DNA from: Pseudoduganella flava | GTDB lineage: Bacteria > Pseudomonadota > Gammaproteobacteria > Burkholderiales > Burkholderiaceae_D | Assembly (NCBI RefSeq): GCF_007830495.1 | Contig: NZ_VLKW01000007.1 | Coordinates: forward strand, 186,001-250,000 | Direction: 5' to 3' | Length of the DNA stretch: 64,000 nt | In this document: positions 40,863 through 49,596 of the stretch, piece after piece | Numbering within the stretch: the stretch's first letter is position 1 | Layout of the letters: each line of letters begins with the position of its first letter | Translations under genes and position numbers: made by a program | Notes under the pieces: model-generated | Database searches by the model: none | The model's input: the letters and a program-made list of their open reading frames with translations, nothing else | Told to the model about the DNA's origin: nothing

Positions 40863-42032
40863 TCAAGCGTATTTCCCTACTGCAAAAATGCGCATCAGCG
40901 TCCGGTAGACCACGTACGCGATCTCGTAGCCGATGCGGCGGAAGCGGCCGATGTGCTGGTACTCGTGTTCGTGCACCTCGATGCCGTCCGCGATCGCCTG
41001 CTCGATCTCCCGGCGCAGGCTCCTCGCGAAGGCGGCGTCCTTGATCACGACGTTCGCTTCCTGGTTCAAAAAAAGGCTCAACCCATCCACGTTGGAGGAT
41101 CCGACCGTCGCCCATTCGTCGTCGATCACGGCCACCTTCGCGTGGAGCTGGGTCTTGTGATATTCCACCAGGCGCACGCCGGATGCAAGCAGCTTGGGGT
41201 AGAACGAGTGCGCCACGGCGTCCTGCAGCCAGTGTTCGCCCACGCCGATCAAGAGGATCACCTCGACGCCGCGCTGGGCTGTCTGCGACAACGCGCGGCG
41301 GAACTTGCGGCCCGGCGCGAAGTACGGATTTGCCAGCAGCACGCTTTTCTTCGCGCGCCCGAGCGCCTGCAGGTAAGCCTTTTGAATCGTATGTCGGTTG
41401 CGGAAGTTGTCGCGCACGACGAAGCCGGCCTGTACCGTCGTCGCGTTCTCGACGGCCGCCTTGTTGGCCTGCCGCATCTCGTTGTACAGGCCGATCCGCT
41501 CCGTCAGCGGCATCTTGCCCAGCCGCCGCCACTGCGCGACGGCCTCTCGGTGGATGTTCGCCACCAGCGGCCCCCTGACCGCCACGGCGAAGTCCCAGCG
41601 CGGCGCGGACAGCGCGATATTGTGGTCGTAGTCGCAGAACATGTCGTCGTTGATGTTGATGCCGCCAACGAAGGCGATGCACCGGTCCACGACGCAGATC
41701 TTGCGGTGGGTGCGGGCAATGCCGCGCTTGAACCACGGATTGAAGATACGGTGCTCGACCCCGGCGGCGAGCAATTGCGCATGCATCCGCTTCACGCGGC
41801 CGGCACCGGTGCCGAACCAGTCCGTGATCATGCGCACCGTAACGCCCCTCTCCGCCGCCCGCATCAGCGCGTCCAGCACGGCATGGCCCGTGTCGTCGTC
41901 CGCGAAGATATACGTCTCGAAATACACGTCATACTGCGCGGCATCGATCGCTTCCATCAGGTCGGGGAAGAATTCGGTGCCACAGTGCAGGAGTTTGACT
42001 TCGTTATCGGCGATAAAATCGACGGGACGCAT
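40863..42032 (-). CDS. clsB: Cardiolipin synthase B, phospholipase D family
   Basis: A 389-aa protein with two HKD-type motifs: THRKICVVDRCIAFVGG (about residues 108-124) and LHAKVAVIDDEWATVGSSN (about 288-306). It lacks the N-terminal TM pair of ClsA, as expected for ClsB/YbhO. It makes cardiolipin or phosphatidylglycerol by phosphatidyl transfer at the inner membrane. It lies 4 nt downstream of the EEP-family gene, mirroring the E. coli ybhP-clsB pair. Confidence 0.92.
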   Translation of the reverse strand: MRPVDFIADNEVKLLHCGTEFFPDLMEAIDAAQYDVYFETYIFADDDTGHAVLDALMRAAERGVTVRMITDWFGTGAGRVKRMHAQLLAAGVEHRIFNPWFKRGIARTHRKICVVDRCIAFVGGININDDMFCDYDHNIALSAPRWDFAVAVRGPLVANIHREAVAQWRRLGKMPLTERIGLYNEMRQANKAAVENATTVQAGFVVRDNFRNRHTIQKAYLQALGRAKKSVLLANPYFAPGRKFRRALSQTAQRGVEVILLIGVGEHWLQDAVAHSFYPKLLASGVRLVEYHKTQLHAKVAVIDDEWATVGSSNVDGLSLFLNQEANVVIKDAAFARSLRREIEQAIADGIEVHEHEYQHIGRFRRIGYEIAYVVYRTLMRIFAVGKYA

Positions 42033-42036
42033 GACA

Positions 42037-42846
42037 CTAGGAGAGTTTCAAAGTAGCCACCAGCGGCGCATGGTCCGATAGCTTGGCCCACATCGGGCCA
42101 TGCAGGACCTCCGCTGATTCTACCTTGAAGCCACGGACATAGATGCGATCGAGGCGGAAGAAGGGCAAGGCGGATGGGAAGGTGCGGGCCGGACGGATCG
42201 ATGCCTGCCTCCGCGCCAGGGTACGGACCAGGTCGCCCAGGCTGGAGCCGGAACCGACCTCGTCGAAGACCTCGACCACTCCCAACGCCTTGCGCAGTTT
42301 GGCGCTCAGAGTATTGCGCCAGTCGTTGAAATCGCCGGCGATGATCACCGGCTCATTGTTCGGTGCGGACGAATTGACGGCCTCGATCAATGCCTCCGCC
42401 TGCCGCACGCGGCTGCGTTCGAACAGGCCCAGGTGGATCACGTAGCAGTGGATGGTTCCCTGCGGCGTCTCGACGATCGAGTGCAGGATGCCGCGTGCCT
42501 CGTACGCATGATCGGACACATCCGTATTCGTCCATTTCGCGATGGGGAAGCGCGACAGCAGCGCATTGCCATGGTGCCCATGGTCGTATTGCGCGTTCAG
42601 CCCGTACACGGACTGGTGCGACTCCCCCGCGAAGAATTCGTGCTGGCTGCTTTGCGGCCAGTGGCGGTGGCCATGGTGCTCCTCGCCAAAGCGGGCGGCG
42701 ATGCGGTCATGCTGGCCCTGCACTTCCTGCAAGAAGATCAGATCTGCATCAAAGGCCGAGATGGCCTGCTTGAGCGCGACGACCCGCGGTTTGCTGCGGT
42801 AGTTCACGCCCTTGTGGATGTTGTAGGTGGCGACTTTGATCTTCAT
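42037..42846 (-). CDS. Endonuclease/exonuclease/phosphatase-family protein, YbhP-like
   Basis: A 269-aa EEP-fold hydrolase starting MKIKVATYNIHKGVN. Catalytic motifs: YNIHKG, FLQEVQGQ, VIHLGLFERSR, IAGDFNDWR and the C-terminal LSDHAPLVA (the SDH motif). Next to clsB, as ybhP is in E. coli, so a phospholipid-related phosphodiesterase is likely rather than DNA repair. An ATG 9 nt upstream (adding MGF) is equally possible; neither has a strong ribosome-binding site. Confidence 0.87.
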   Translation of the reverse strand: MKIKVATYNIHKGVNYRSKPRVVALKQAISAFDADLIFLQEVQGQHDRIAARFGEEHHGHRHWPQSSQHEFFAGESHQSVYGLNAQYDHGHHGNALLSRFPIAKWTNTDVSDHAYEARGILHSIVETPQGTIHCYVIHLGLFERSRVRQAEALIEAVNSSAPNNEPVIIAGDFNDWRNTLSAKLRKALGVVEVFDEVGSGSSLGDLVRTLARRQASIRPARTFPSALPFFRLDRIYVRGFKVESAEVLHGPMWAKLSDHAPLVATLKLS

Positions 42847-43039
42847 GAAACCCATTCTAGCGCCAACCGGGCTCTTTCTTCATTGGCAATCGTGCGCAGG
42901 GGACACGATTGACAGCATGCCGAGCAAAGCCAACCAGTGTAATCCTGCCCACCCCGCCGGCCTGCGGCGCGCACGCAACAGTGTGTGCGGCGCACGATTG
43001 GAACACGCGCACAACGGCTGAGTTATCCCCTACATTGGG

Positions 43040-43059
43040 GTTAATAAAAATATATTAAC
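43040..43059. promoter_or_regulatory. AT-rich inverted repeat before the PEP-CTERM gene
   Basis: GTTAATA-N6-TATTAAC, a perfect 7-bp dyad in an otherwise GC-rich 248-nt spacer, 44 nt before the ATG. It could be an operator or contain the -10 box. Confidence 0.4.
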
Positions 43060-43103
43060 GATTTCTATTGCACTTGGAGCATTGACGAGCGGGGAGGCTC
43101 ATC

Positions 43104-43814
43104 ATGGCACGCATCACAGCAATCGGGAGACTGCTCTCACCGGCCGGCGCACTGCTGGCCTGCGCCGCCGCCGCGGCAACCCTGGCCGCCACCGCCACGG
43201 CATCGCCGCTGCTGCTGGACTGGAGCCCGGCCGCGCTGGGCGCCGCGGCACAGGGCAATGAATACCGCAACATCCGCACGTCGCAGCATTTCGCCGAGAA
43301 CGTCTCGTTCGCCACCGACAGTTTTGTCGACGGCATCGACATCTACTCGTCCGGGCGCTTCGGCGGGCTCGGCACGCCCGTCGCGATCACCATCTGGGCG
43401 GACCGCAATGGCCGCCCCGGCGACGTGGTGGGCCAGTTCGGCTCGGCCGTGTCGACGATCGACGACGCGGGCGCCAGCGCGGGCAACGTGCGCAAGCATG
43501 CCGACTTCGACGGCTTCACGATGTTGGCCGGCACGATCTACTGGATCGGCATGGCGGGCCGCACCGTGGAACTGGCGCAGACGGCCCTGCTGGCCGTCGA
43601 CGGCGGCGATGGGCGGATGGCCCAGTTCAGCAACCACGGCGGTTATGGCGGCTCATCGGTCGTCGGCGACATGGCGTTCCGGCTGTACGGCACGCAGGGC
43701 AGCCCGGCCGTCATCGAACTGCCGGAACCGGGCAGCCTGCCGCTGGCCGGCGTGGCCGGCGTGGCGCTGCTGATGGCGCAGTTCCGGCGCCAGCGCCGGC
43801 CCCGCCCGCGCTAG
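43104..43814 (+). CDS. PEP-CTERM-anchored secreted protein
   Basis: A 236-aa exported protein. It has an N-terminal signal peptide (to about residue 34, TATASP) and ends with the PEP-CTERM sorting signal: LPEPGSLPLAG, a hydrophobic helix GVAGVALLMAQF and a basic tail RRQRRPRPR. The exosortase system recognises such tails and processes the protein at the inner membrane. The mature domain has VSFATDSFVDGIDIYSSGRF and AGTIYWIGMAG, a beta-sandwich-like pattern of unknown function. GGGGAGG precedes the ATG. No exosortase gene lies in this window. The stop overlaps the Nudix gene by 4 bp. Confidence 0.9.
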   Translation: MARITAIGRLLSPAGALLACAAAAATLAATATASPLLLDWSPAALGAAAQGNEYRNIRTSQHFAENVSFATDSFVDGIDIYSSGRFGGLGTPVAITIWADRNGRPGDVVGQFGSAVSTIDDAGASAGNVRKHADFDGFTMLAGTIYWIGMAGRTVELAQTALLAVDGGDGRMAQFSNHGGYGGSSVVGDMAFRLYGTQGSPAVIELPEPGSLPLAGVAGVALLMAQFRRQRRPRPR

Positions 43815-44269
43815 CGACCCAGCATCCGCGGCAGCTGCAGGATCGCTTCCGCGTTCGACGGCGAAAAGCACTTGTCGGCCGCTTCGAGCCACGGCAGCCA
43901 CACGTGCGCCGTATGCTCGCGCGGCGACAGCATGATGGGCACGTCGCGCGGTACTTCCACGCTGAACACGTGCTCCGTGTTGTGCGTGACGCCGGGCGCG
44001 TAGCGGTGCCGCCAGACGGGGTAGATCTCGTAGACGTTGGACAGGTGCCAGTCGCGCAGCGCGATGCGCTCGCCATCGGCGACGATGCCGGTTTCCTCGA
44101 ACAGCTCGCGCGTGGCCGTCGTCAGCAGCGGCTCGTCGACGGCATCGAGCGAGCCCGTCACCGACTGCCAGTAGCCGGCCTTGTCGGCGCGCTCGATCAG
44201 CAGCACGTCCAGGTTGGACGTGTGGATGACGACCAGGACGGATTCGGGGATTTTGTGGGGTTTGTCCAT
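43811..44269 (-). CDS. nudB: Dihydroneopterin triphosphate diphosphatase-like Nudix hydrolase
   Basis: A 152-aa Nudix protein. The Nudix box is GSLDAVDEPLLTT followed by ATRELFEETGI (about residues 39-62), one residue longer in the first gap than the standard box, as usual for NudB of this group. Flanking YWQSVTGS and NVYEIYPVWRHRYAPGVTHNTEH suit substrate binding. NudB removes pyrophosphate from dihydroneopterin triphosphate in folate synthesis. It lies downstream of aspS on the same strand, as often in betaproteobacteria, with terminator and repeat copy E between. Confidence 0.88.
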   Translation of the reverse strand: MDKPHKIPESVLVVIHTSNLDVLLIERADKAGYWQSVTGSLDAVDEPLLTTATRELFEETGIVADGERIALRDWHLSNVYEIYPVWRHRYAPGVTHNTEHVFSVEVPRDVPIMLSPREHTAHVWLPWLEAADKCFSPSNAEAILQLPRMLGR

Positions 44270-44314
44270 ACGTAATGGGCCGCCGGCGTGCGCTTACCCC
44301 AACGGCGGAGAGCC

Positions 44315-44341
44315 GGGGTCAGACCCGTCGGGTCTGACCCC
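44315..44341. repeat. GGTCAGACCC palindromic repeat, copy E
   Basis: GGGGTCAGACCC-GTC-GGGTCTGACCCC followed by AGGGTTTGCACTTGGGGT, between aspS and nudB; identical core and right flank to copy D although 10 kb away. Confidence 0.9.
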
Positions 44342-44401
44342 AGGGTTTGCACTTGGGGTTGCATCGAATCATCCGGCTCGCCAACAAAAAAACGAACCAA
44401 G

Positions 44402-44425
44402 AAAAAAGGGCGCTTGCCGCGCCCT
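44402..44425 (-). terminator. Rho-independent terminator of aspS
   Basis: Stem AGGGCGC (44407-44413), loop TTGCC, GCGCCCT (44419-44425); on the minus strand the stem runs into a T6 tract. It begins 13 nt after the aspS stop. Confidence 0.85.
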
Positions 44426-44437
44426 TCTCGCTACCGC

Positions 44438-46243
44438 TTAGCCAGCCACCTTCGGCTCGGCCGCACGCAGGCGGATGTGCAGCTCGCGCAGCTGCTTCTC
44501 GTCCACTTCCGACGGCGCGTGCGTCAGCAGGTCCTGCGCGCGCTGCGTCTTCGGGAACGCGATCACGTCGCGGATCGAGTCCGACTTCGTCATCAGCGTC
44601 ACGATGCGGTCCAGGCCGAATGCCAGGCCGCCGTGCGGCGGCGCGCCGTATTGCAGCGCGTCCAGCAGGAAGCCGAACTTCAGGCGTGCTTCCTCGGCAC
44701 CGATCTTCAGCGCGCGGAACACCTTCGACTGCACGTCCTCGCGGTGGATACGGATCGAGCCGCCGCCCAGTTCCCAGCCGTTCAGGACCATGTCGTACGC
44801 CTTGGCGATGCAGGCGCCCGGGTTCGTTTCCAGCATGTCTTCGTGGCCGTCCTTCGGTGCCGTGAACGGGTGGTGCGTCGCGGTCCAGCGGTCGTCTTCC
44901 TCGTCGTACTCGAACATCGGGAAGTCGATGACCCACAGCGGTGCCCAAACGTCGTCGAACAGGCCGTTCTTCTTGCCGAACTCGGAGTGGCCGATCTTCA
45001 CGCGCAGCGCGCCGATCGCGTCGTTGACAACCTTCGCCTTGTCAGCGCCGAAGAAGATCAGGTCGCCGTCCTGGGCACCGGTGCGCTCCAGGATCGTGTT
45101 CAGCACGTCGTCGGAAAGGTTCTTCACGATCGGCGACTGCAGGCCTTCGCGGCCCTTGGCCTTCTCATTGACCTTGATGTAGGCGAGACCCTTGGCGCCG
45201 TAGATGGCGACGAACTGGGTGTACGCATCGATTTCCGAACGCGGCATGTCGGCGCCCTTCGGTACGCGCAGGCCGACCACGCGGCCGTTCGGCATGTTCG
45301 CGGCGCCCGAGAACACCTTGAACTCGACGTCCTTCATCACGTCCGTCAGTTCGGTGAACCGCAGCTTGACGCGCATGTCCGGCTTGTCCGAGCCGTACAG
45401 GCCCATCGCTTCGGCGAAGTCCATCACCGGGAACGGGTTCGGCAGGTCGATCTCCAGCGTGTTCTTGAAGACCTTGCGGATCATGTCCTCGAACAGGTCA
45501 CGGATTTCCTGCTCGTTCAGGAACGACGTCTCGCAGTCGATCTGCGTGAATTCCGGCTGGCGGTCGGCGCGCAGGTCTTCGTCGCGGAAGCACTTGGTGA
45601 TCTGGTAGTAGCGGTCGAAGTTCGCCACCATCAGGAGCTGCTTGAACAGCTGCGGCGACTGGGGCAGCGCGAAGAACTGGCCGGCGTTCACACGCGACGG
45701 CACCAGGTAGTCGCGCGCGCCTTCCGGCGTGGACTTGGTCAGGGTCGGCGTCTCGATGTCGATGAAGCCCAGCGCGTCGAGGTACTTGCGCACTTCCATC
45801 GTCACCTTGTAGCGCAGGCGCAGGTTGTTCTGCATCTGCGGGCGGCGCAGGTCCAGCACGCGGTGCGTCAGGCGGGTGGTTTCGGACAGGTTGTCGTCGT
45901 CCAGCTGGAACGGCACGGCCACGGACGGGTTCAGCACTTCGAGCTGCGAGCAGACAACTTCGATCTTGCCCGACTTCAGGTTGTTGTTGATGGTGCCGGC
46001 CAGGCGATCCTTGACGACGCCGGTCACGCGCAGGCAGTACTCGTTACGGACGGACTCGGCCGTTTTGAACACGTCCGCCTGCTCCGGATTGCAGACGATC
46101 TGCACCAGGCCTTCGCGGTCGCGCAGGTCGATGAAGATCACGCCGCCGTGGTCGCGGCGACGGTGCACCCAGCCGCACAGGCTGACGGTTTGGCCCAGCA
46201 GCGCTTCGGTGGTGAGCCCGCAGTAGTGAGTACGCATAGACAT
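44438..46243 (-). CDS. aspS: Aspartyl-tRNA synthetase
   Basis: A 601-aa class II synthetase charging tRNA with aspartate. It has an N-terminal OB-fold anticodon domain (VSLCGWVHRRRDHGGVIFID), motif 2 FRDEDLRADRQPEFTQID, the inserted GAD-type bacterial domain (about 285-420) and motif 3 GGLAFGLDRIV near residue 533. Length is normal. It is third in the conserved fmdB-DUF502-aspS order, 43 nt after the DUF502 gene. Bacterial-type AspRS in species with GatCAB may also charge tRNA-Asn; this cannot be judged here. Confidence 0.97.
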   Translation of the reverse strand: MSMRTHYCGLTTEALLGQTVSLCGWVHRRRDHGGVIFIDLRDREGLVQIVCNPEQADVFKTAESVRNEYCLRVTGVVKDRLAGTINNNLKSGKIEVVCSQLEVLNPSVAVPFQLDDDNLSETTRLTHRVLDLRRPQMQNNLRLRYKVTMEVRKYLDALGFIDIETPTLTKSTPEGARDYLVPSRVNAGQFFALPQSPQLFKQLLMVANFDRYYQITKCFRDEDLRADRQPEFTQIDCETSFLNEQEIRDLFEDMIRKVFKNTLEIDLPNPFPVMDFAEAMGLYGSDKPDMRVKLRFTELTDVMKDVEFKVFSGAANMPNGRVVGLRVPKGADMPRSEIDAYTQFVAIYGAKGLAYIKVNEKAKGREGLQSPIVKNLSDDVLNTILERTGAQDGDLIFFGADKAKVVNDAIGALRVKIGHSEFGKKNGLFDDVWAPLWVIDFPMFEYDEEDDRWTATHHPFTAPKDGHEDMLETNPGACIAKAYDMVLNGWELGGGSIRIHREDVQSKVFRALKIGAEEARLKFGFLLDALQYGAPPHGGLAFGLDRIVTLMTKSDSIRDVIAFPKTQRAQDLLTHAPSEVDEKQLRELHIRLRAAEPKVAG

Positions 46244-46286
46244 GATTTTATTTCTCGTTCAGGTTGAATTGAGCTGTGACGCGGGT

Positions 46287-46883
46287 TCATTCGGGGGCAA
46301 CGACGCCCATCGACACAATGTATTTCAGGGCGGCGTCGACGGTCATGTCGAGCTCCACCACGTTTTCGCGCGCCATCATCAGGAAGAAGCCGGAAGTCGG
46401 GTTCGGCGTCGTCGGCACGTACACGCTCACATAGTCTCCCACCAGGTGGTTTTTCACGTCGCCACCGGGCACGCCGGTCAGGAAGGCGATCGTGTACGAC
46501 TGGGCGTGCGGGTACGGAATCAGCACGGCCTTGCGGAAGGCGTTGCCGGACGACGAGAACAGCGTGTCCGACACCTGCTTCACGCTGCCGTACAGCGAGC
46601 TGACGACGGGGATACGGTGCAGCAGCTTTTCCCACAGCCGCACGATGTAGTTGCCGATCAGGTTGTTGGCCAGCAGGCCGACGACGAACACGATGACGAT
46701 GGTGAGGATGGCGCCGAACCCGGGGATGTCGAAGCCGATCAGCGTATGCGGCTGCCAGCGTTCGGGAACGAACAGCAGCGACTGGTCCAGCGTGCTGATG
46801 ATGATGTTCAGTACCCAGGCCGTGATCGCCAGCGGCACCAGGATCAGCAGACCCGTCAGGAAGTACTTTCGTATCGTGTTCAT
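46287..46883 (-). CDS. DUF502-family membrane protein
   Basis: A 198-aa inner-membrane protein. TM1 lies at about residues 8-28 (FLTGLLILVPLAITAWVL), TM2 at about 55-76 (FGAILTIVIVFVVGLLANNL). The soluble C-terminal part starts RIPVVSSLYGSVKQVSDTLF and ends with VGDYVSVYVPTTPNPTSGFF, the DUF502 signature. Function unknown; some relatives in plants and bacteria affect membrane traffic or stress. Sits between fmdB and aspS, a stable arrangement in Burkholderiales. Confidence 0.92.
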   Translation of the reverse strand: MNTIRKYFLTGLLILVPLAITAWVLNIIISTLDQSLLFVPERWQPHTLIGFDIPGFGAILTIVIVFVVGLLANNLIGNYIVRLWEKLLHRIPVVSSLYGSVKQVSDTLFSSSGNAFRKAVLIPYPHAQSYTIAFLTGVPGGDVKNHLVGDYVSVYVPTTPNPTSGFFLMMARENVVELDMTVDAALKYIVSMGVVAPE

Positions 46884-46892
46884 CGGCGCCCG

Positions 46893-47180
46893 TTACTTCG
46901 AATCGCCGGACGTCGACGTCGGCGTGGGAGTGCTCGGCGCGGCCGCCGGCGCATCGGCCTTCGCGCCAGCCGCGGACACGCCGGTGGCAGGCGCGTTGCC
47001 GCCCCTGAAGTCGGTCACATACCAGCCGGTGCCTTTCAGCTGGAAGCCGGCAGCGGTCAGTTGCTTCTTGAAGGTGGACTTGCCGCAGGATGGGCAATCC
47101 GTGAGCTGCGGGTCCGAGACCTTTTGCAGCACATCCTTGGCAAAGCCACAGTCCTCGCAGCGGTAAGCGTAGATAGGCAT
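46893..47180 (-). CDS. FmdB-family zinc-ribbon protein
   Basis: A 95-aa protein. The zinc ribbon is YRCEDCGF and DCPSCGKSTF (four Cys in two CxxC pairs, residues 8-33). TAAGFQLKGTGWYVTDF follows, typical of FmdB. The last 35 residues are a low-complexity Ala/Pro/Thr tail. Named after the formamidase operon regulator, but the role of most members is unknown. First gene of fmdB-DUF502-aspS. Confidence 0.92.
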   Translation of the reverse strand: MPIYAYRCEDCGFAKDVLQKVSDPQLTDCPSCGKSTFKKQLTAAGFQLKGTGWYVTDFRGGNAPATGVSAAGAKADAPAAAPSTPTPTSTSGDSK

Positions 47181-47313
47181 GGGTTACTCCGCAAAAAACA
47201 TCAAAAACCCTGAATTATAAAGCGTTTTTGCGGGGACCAAGGGATTTTGGGATAACAGAAGTCAACATCTGCACGCAGGCCGGCGGCCCATGCAGAACCC
47301 TAATGCAAACCCT

Positions 47314-47340
47314 GGGGTCAGACCCGGCGGGTCTGACCCC
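47314..47340. repeat. GGTCAGACCC palindromic repeat, copy F
   Basis: GGGGTCAGACCC-GGC-GGGTCTGACCCC. The flank with AATGCAAACCCT is on the left, so this copy is inverted relative to D and E. It lies 44 nt after the end of the ubi operon and upstream of fmdB. Confidence 0.9.
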
Positions 47341-47383
47341 GGCAGTCGCCTCGGGTTCAAACGCTTTTGCTGGCTCTTCAGCG

Positions 47384-48001
47384 TTATTTCCGCCGCCACT
47401 CCATCCACCGCTCGCCGCCCTTGAACACGGGCAGCGAGTCCGTCACGGCTTCGTCCGCCTCGCGGGTGAAGTATGGCGCCAGCAGCGTTTCCAGGCGCTC
47501 GCGCTCGATGGGGAACGGCGGGCCCTTTTCGCCGCTGCCGAGGAAGAAGTAGCCGGCCAGCAGGCCGCCGGGCGACAGCAATGCAGCCCAGCGCTCGGCA
47601 ACGCGCGGCCACAGGTCCGGCGGCAGCGCACACAGGAAGGCGCGCTCGTAGATCACGGTGAGCGGCTTGGGCGGTGCGTACGTGAAGAAGTCGGCTTCCA
47701 CGATCCGCTCCGGCCAGCGCTTGACGACCTTCCGGGCCCGCGCCACCGCGACCGGGGCGAAGTCGATCGCCGTCGCGTCCCAGCCCGCTTCGCACATCAG
47801 GTCGAGCTCGTAGGCGGAGCCGGCGCCCGGCACCAGCGCGACCGGGGACACCACGGTCGCGTCCGCGGCGGCATCGTGGGCGGCCACGAGGCGGCGCAGG
47901 CGCTCCGGAATGCCGCCCTTGTCCCACGGCGTGAAATGCTGGGTGAAGCGCTCGTCCCAGAAGGCCGGGGTCTGTGGATCGCGGTGTTCGAATTCGGGCA
48001 T
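47384..48001 (-). CDS. TPMT-family SAM-dependent methyltransferase
   Basis: A 205-aa thiopurine-methyltransferase-type protein. TPAFWDERFTQHFTPWDKGG is the family's N-terminal block; the SAM site appears as ALVPGAGSAYELDLMCEAGW and ATAIDFAPVAVARAR; YERAFLCALPPDLW follows. Bacterial members methylate small S, Se or halide substrates. It starts one base before the ubiB stop region (no gap), so it is the last gene of the ubi cluster, but a role in ubiquinone synthesis is not implied by its family. Confidence 0.87.
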   Translation of the reverse strand: MPEFEHRDPQTPAFWDERFTQHFTPWDKGGIPERLRRLVAAHDAAADATVVSPVALVPGAGSAYELDLMCEAGWDATAIDFAPVAVARARKVVKRWPERIVEADFFTYAPPKPLTVIYERAFLCALPPDLWPRVAERWAALLSPGGLLAGYFFLGSGEKGPPFPIERERLETLLAPYFTREADEAVTDSLPVFKGGERWMEWRRK

Positions 48002-49570
48002 TTACATCACTCCGCGCCAACGCAGGTAAGCCTGGAAGCCGACGGCTCCGGCCACGAACGCGCCGACAAAAAACACAAAGAAGGACAGCAGCCGGTTCGT
48101 GCGGCGCTGTTCCTCGGCCAGCTGCCGCAGCAGCTCGTTGGTACTCGGGTCGCGCTCGCCCATCGCGATCAATGCCTGATGCGTCAGGCGCGGCAGTTGC
48201 GGCAAGATGTGCGAATAGCGCGGCGCTTCCGCCTTCAGCCGCTCCACCAGCCCGCGCCAGCCGACCTGCTCGGACACCCAGCGCTCCAGGTGCGGCTTGG
48301 CCGTCTTCCACAGGTCCAGGTCCGGGTCGAGCACGCGGCCCATGCCTTCGATGTTCAGCAGCGTCTTCTGCAGCAGCACCAGCTGGGGTTGCACCTCGAC
48401 GTTGAAGCGGCGCGACGTCTGGAACAAGCGTAGCAAAATCTGGCCGAACGAGATGTCTTTCAGCGGCCGGTCGAAGATCGGCTCGCAGCAGGCGCGCACG
48501 GCCGATTCCAGCTCGTCCACGCGGGTGTTCTTCGGCGCCCAGCCCGACTCGATGTGCGCCTCGGCCACCCGCTTGTAGTCGCGCCGGAAGAACGCGAGGA
48601 AGTTCTGCGACAGGTAATCCTTGTCGTAGTCGTTCAGCGTGCCGACGATGCCGAAATCGAGCGCGATATAGCGGCCGAACGTGGCGGGATCGATCGACAC
48701 GAGGATATTCCCCGGATGCATGTCCGCATGGAAGAAGCCGTCGCGGAACACTTGCGTGAAGAAGATCTCGACGCCGTCGCTGCCCAGCTTTTTCAGGTCC
48801 ACGCCGGCCTCGACAAGCCGGTCGATGTGCGACACGGGAATGCCGTGCATCCGCTCCATCGTGATGACGCTGGGCGAACAATAGTCCCAGTACATTTCCG
48901 GCACCAGCAGCAAGTTCGAATCGGCGAAGTTGCGGCGCAGTTGCGCGGCGTTCGCGGCTTCGCGCATCAGGTCCAGCTCGTCGTGCAGGTACTTGTCGAA
49001 CTCGTACACGACTTCCTTCATCTTCAGCCGGTGCGCGTCCTTCCACAGCCGGTTGATGAAATCCGCGGCCAGGTTCATCAGGGCCACGTCTTCGTCGATC
49101 AGCTTTTTCATGCCGGGGCGCAGCACCTTGACGGCCACCTGGGTGCCGTCCGGCAGCGCCGCGAAGTGCACCTGCGCGATCGACGCTGACGCCACAGGCA
49201 CGCGCTCGAAGCGGGCGAACAGCTGGTCAGGATGGGCGCCCAGCGAGCGCTCGATCTGGGCGATCGCCAGCTCGGAATCAAACGGCGGCACGCGGTCCTG
49301 CAGCTTCGACAGCTCGGCCACGATGTCCGGCGGCATCAGGTCGCTGCGTGTCGACAGCACCTGCCCCAGCTTGACGAAGATCGGCCCCAGCTCTTCCAGC
49401 GCCAAGCGCAGGCGGATCGCGCGGGGCGTCGAGATATCGCGCCAGAAGAAGGCGGTATCGAGGAAGCGGTTGATGCCCGGCTTGTCGAAGCCGGAAATCG
49501 CGATTTCGTCGAGGCCATATTTGACCAGCACGCGCAGGATTTTAAGCAGACGAAGGAATTTCAGGATCAT
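48002..49570 (-). CDS. ubiB: Ubiquinone biosynthesis kinase-like protein UbiB
   Basis: A 522-aa atypical kinase of the ABC1/ADCK/UbiB family. The KxGQ motif is FVKLGQVLSTRSDLMP (about residues 51-66), the Ala-rich loop is PVASASIAQVH, the catalytic stretch is FHADMHPGNI and the metal motif is ALDFGIVG. Two hydrophobic helices at the C-terminus (LLSFFVFFVGAFVAGAVGF) anchor it in the membrane. It assists the lipid intermediates of ubiquinone synthesis. It follows ubiJ by 26 nt. Confidence 0.95.
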   Translation of the reverse strand: MILKFLRLLKILRVLVKYGLDEIAISGFDKPGINRFLDTAFFWRDISTPRAIRLRLALEELGPIFVKLGQVLSTRSDLMPPDIVAELSKLQDRVPPFDSELAIAQIERSLGAHPDQLFARFERVPVASASIAQVHFAALPDGTQVAVKVLRPGMKKLIDEDVALMNLAADFINRLWKDAHRLKMKEVVYEFDKYLHDELDLMREAANAAQLRRNFADSNLLLVPEMYWDYCSPSVITMERMHGIPVSHIDRLVEAGVDLKKLGSDGVEIFFTQVFRDGFFHADMHPGNILVSIDPATFGRYIALDFGIVGTLNDYDKDYLSQNFLAFFRRDYKRVAEAHIESGWAPKNTRVDELESAVRACCEPIFDRPLKDISFGQILLRLFQTSRRFNVEVQPQLVLLQKTLLNIEGMGRVLDPDLDLWKTAKPHLERWVSEQVGWRGLVERLKAEAPRYSHILPQLPRLTHQALIAMGERDPSTNELLRQLAEEQRRTNRLLSFFVFFVGAFVAGAVGFQAYLRWRGVM

Positions 49571-49596
49571 CGAGTTTTTCGTGTTGAGCGTCCGCT

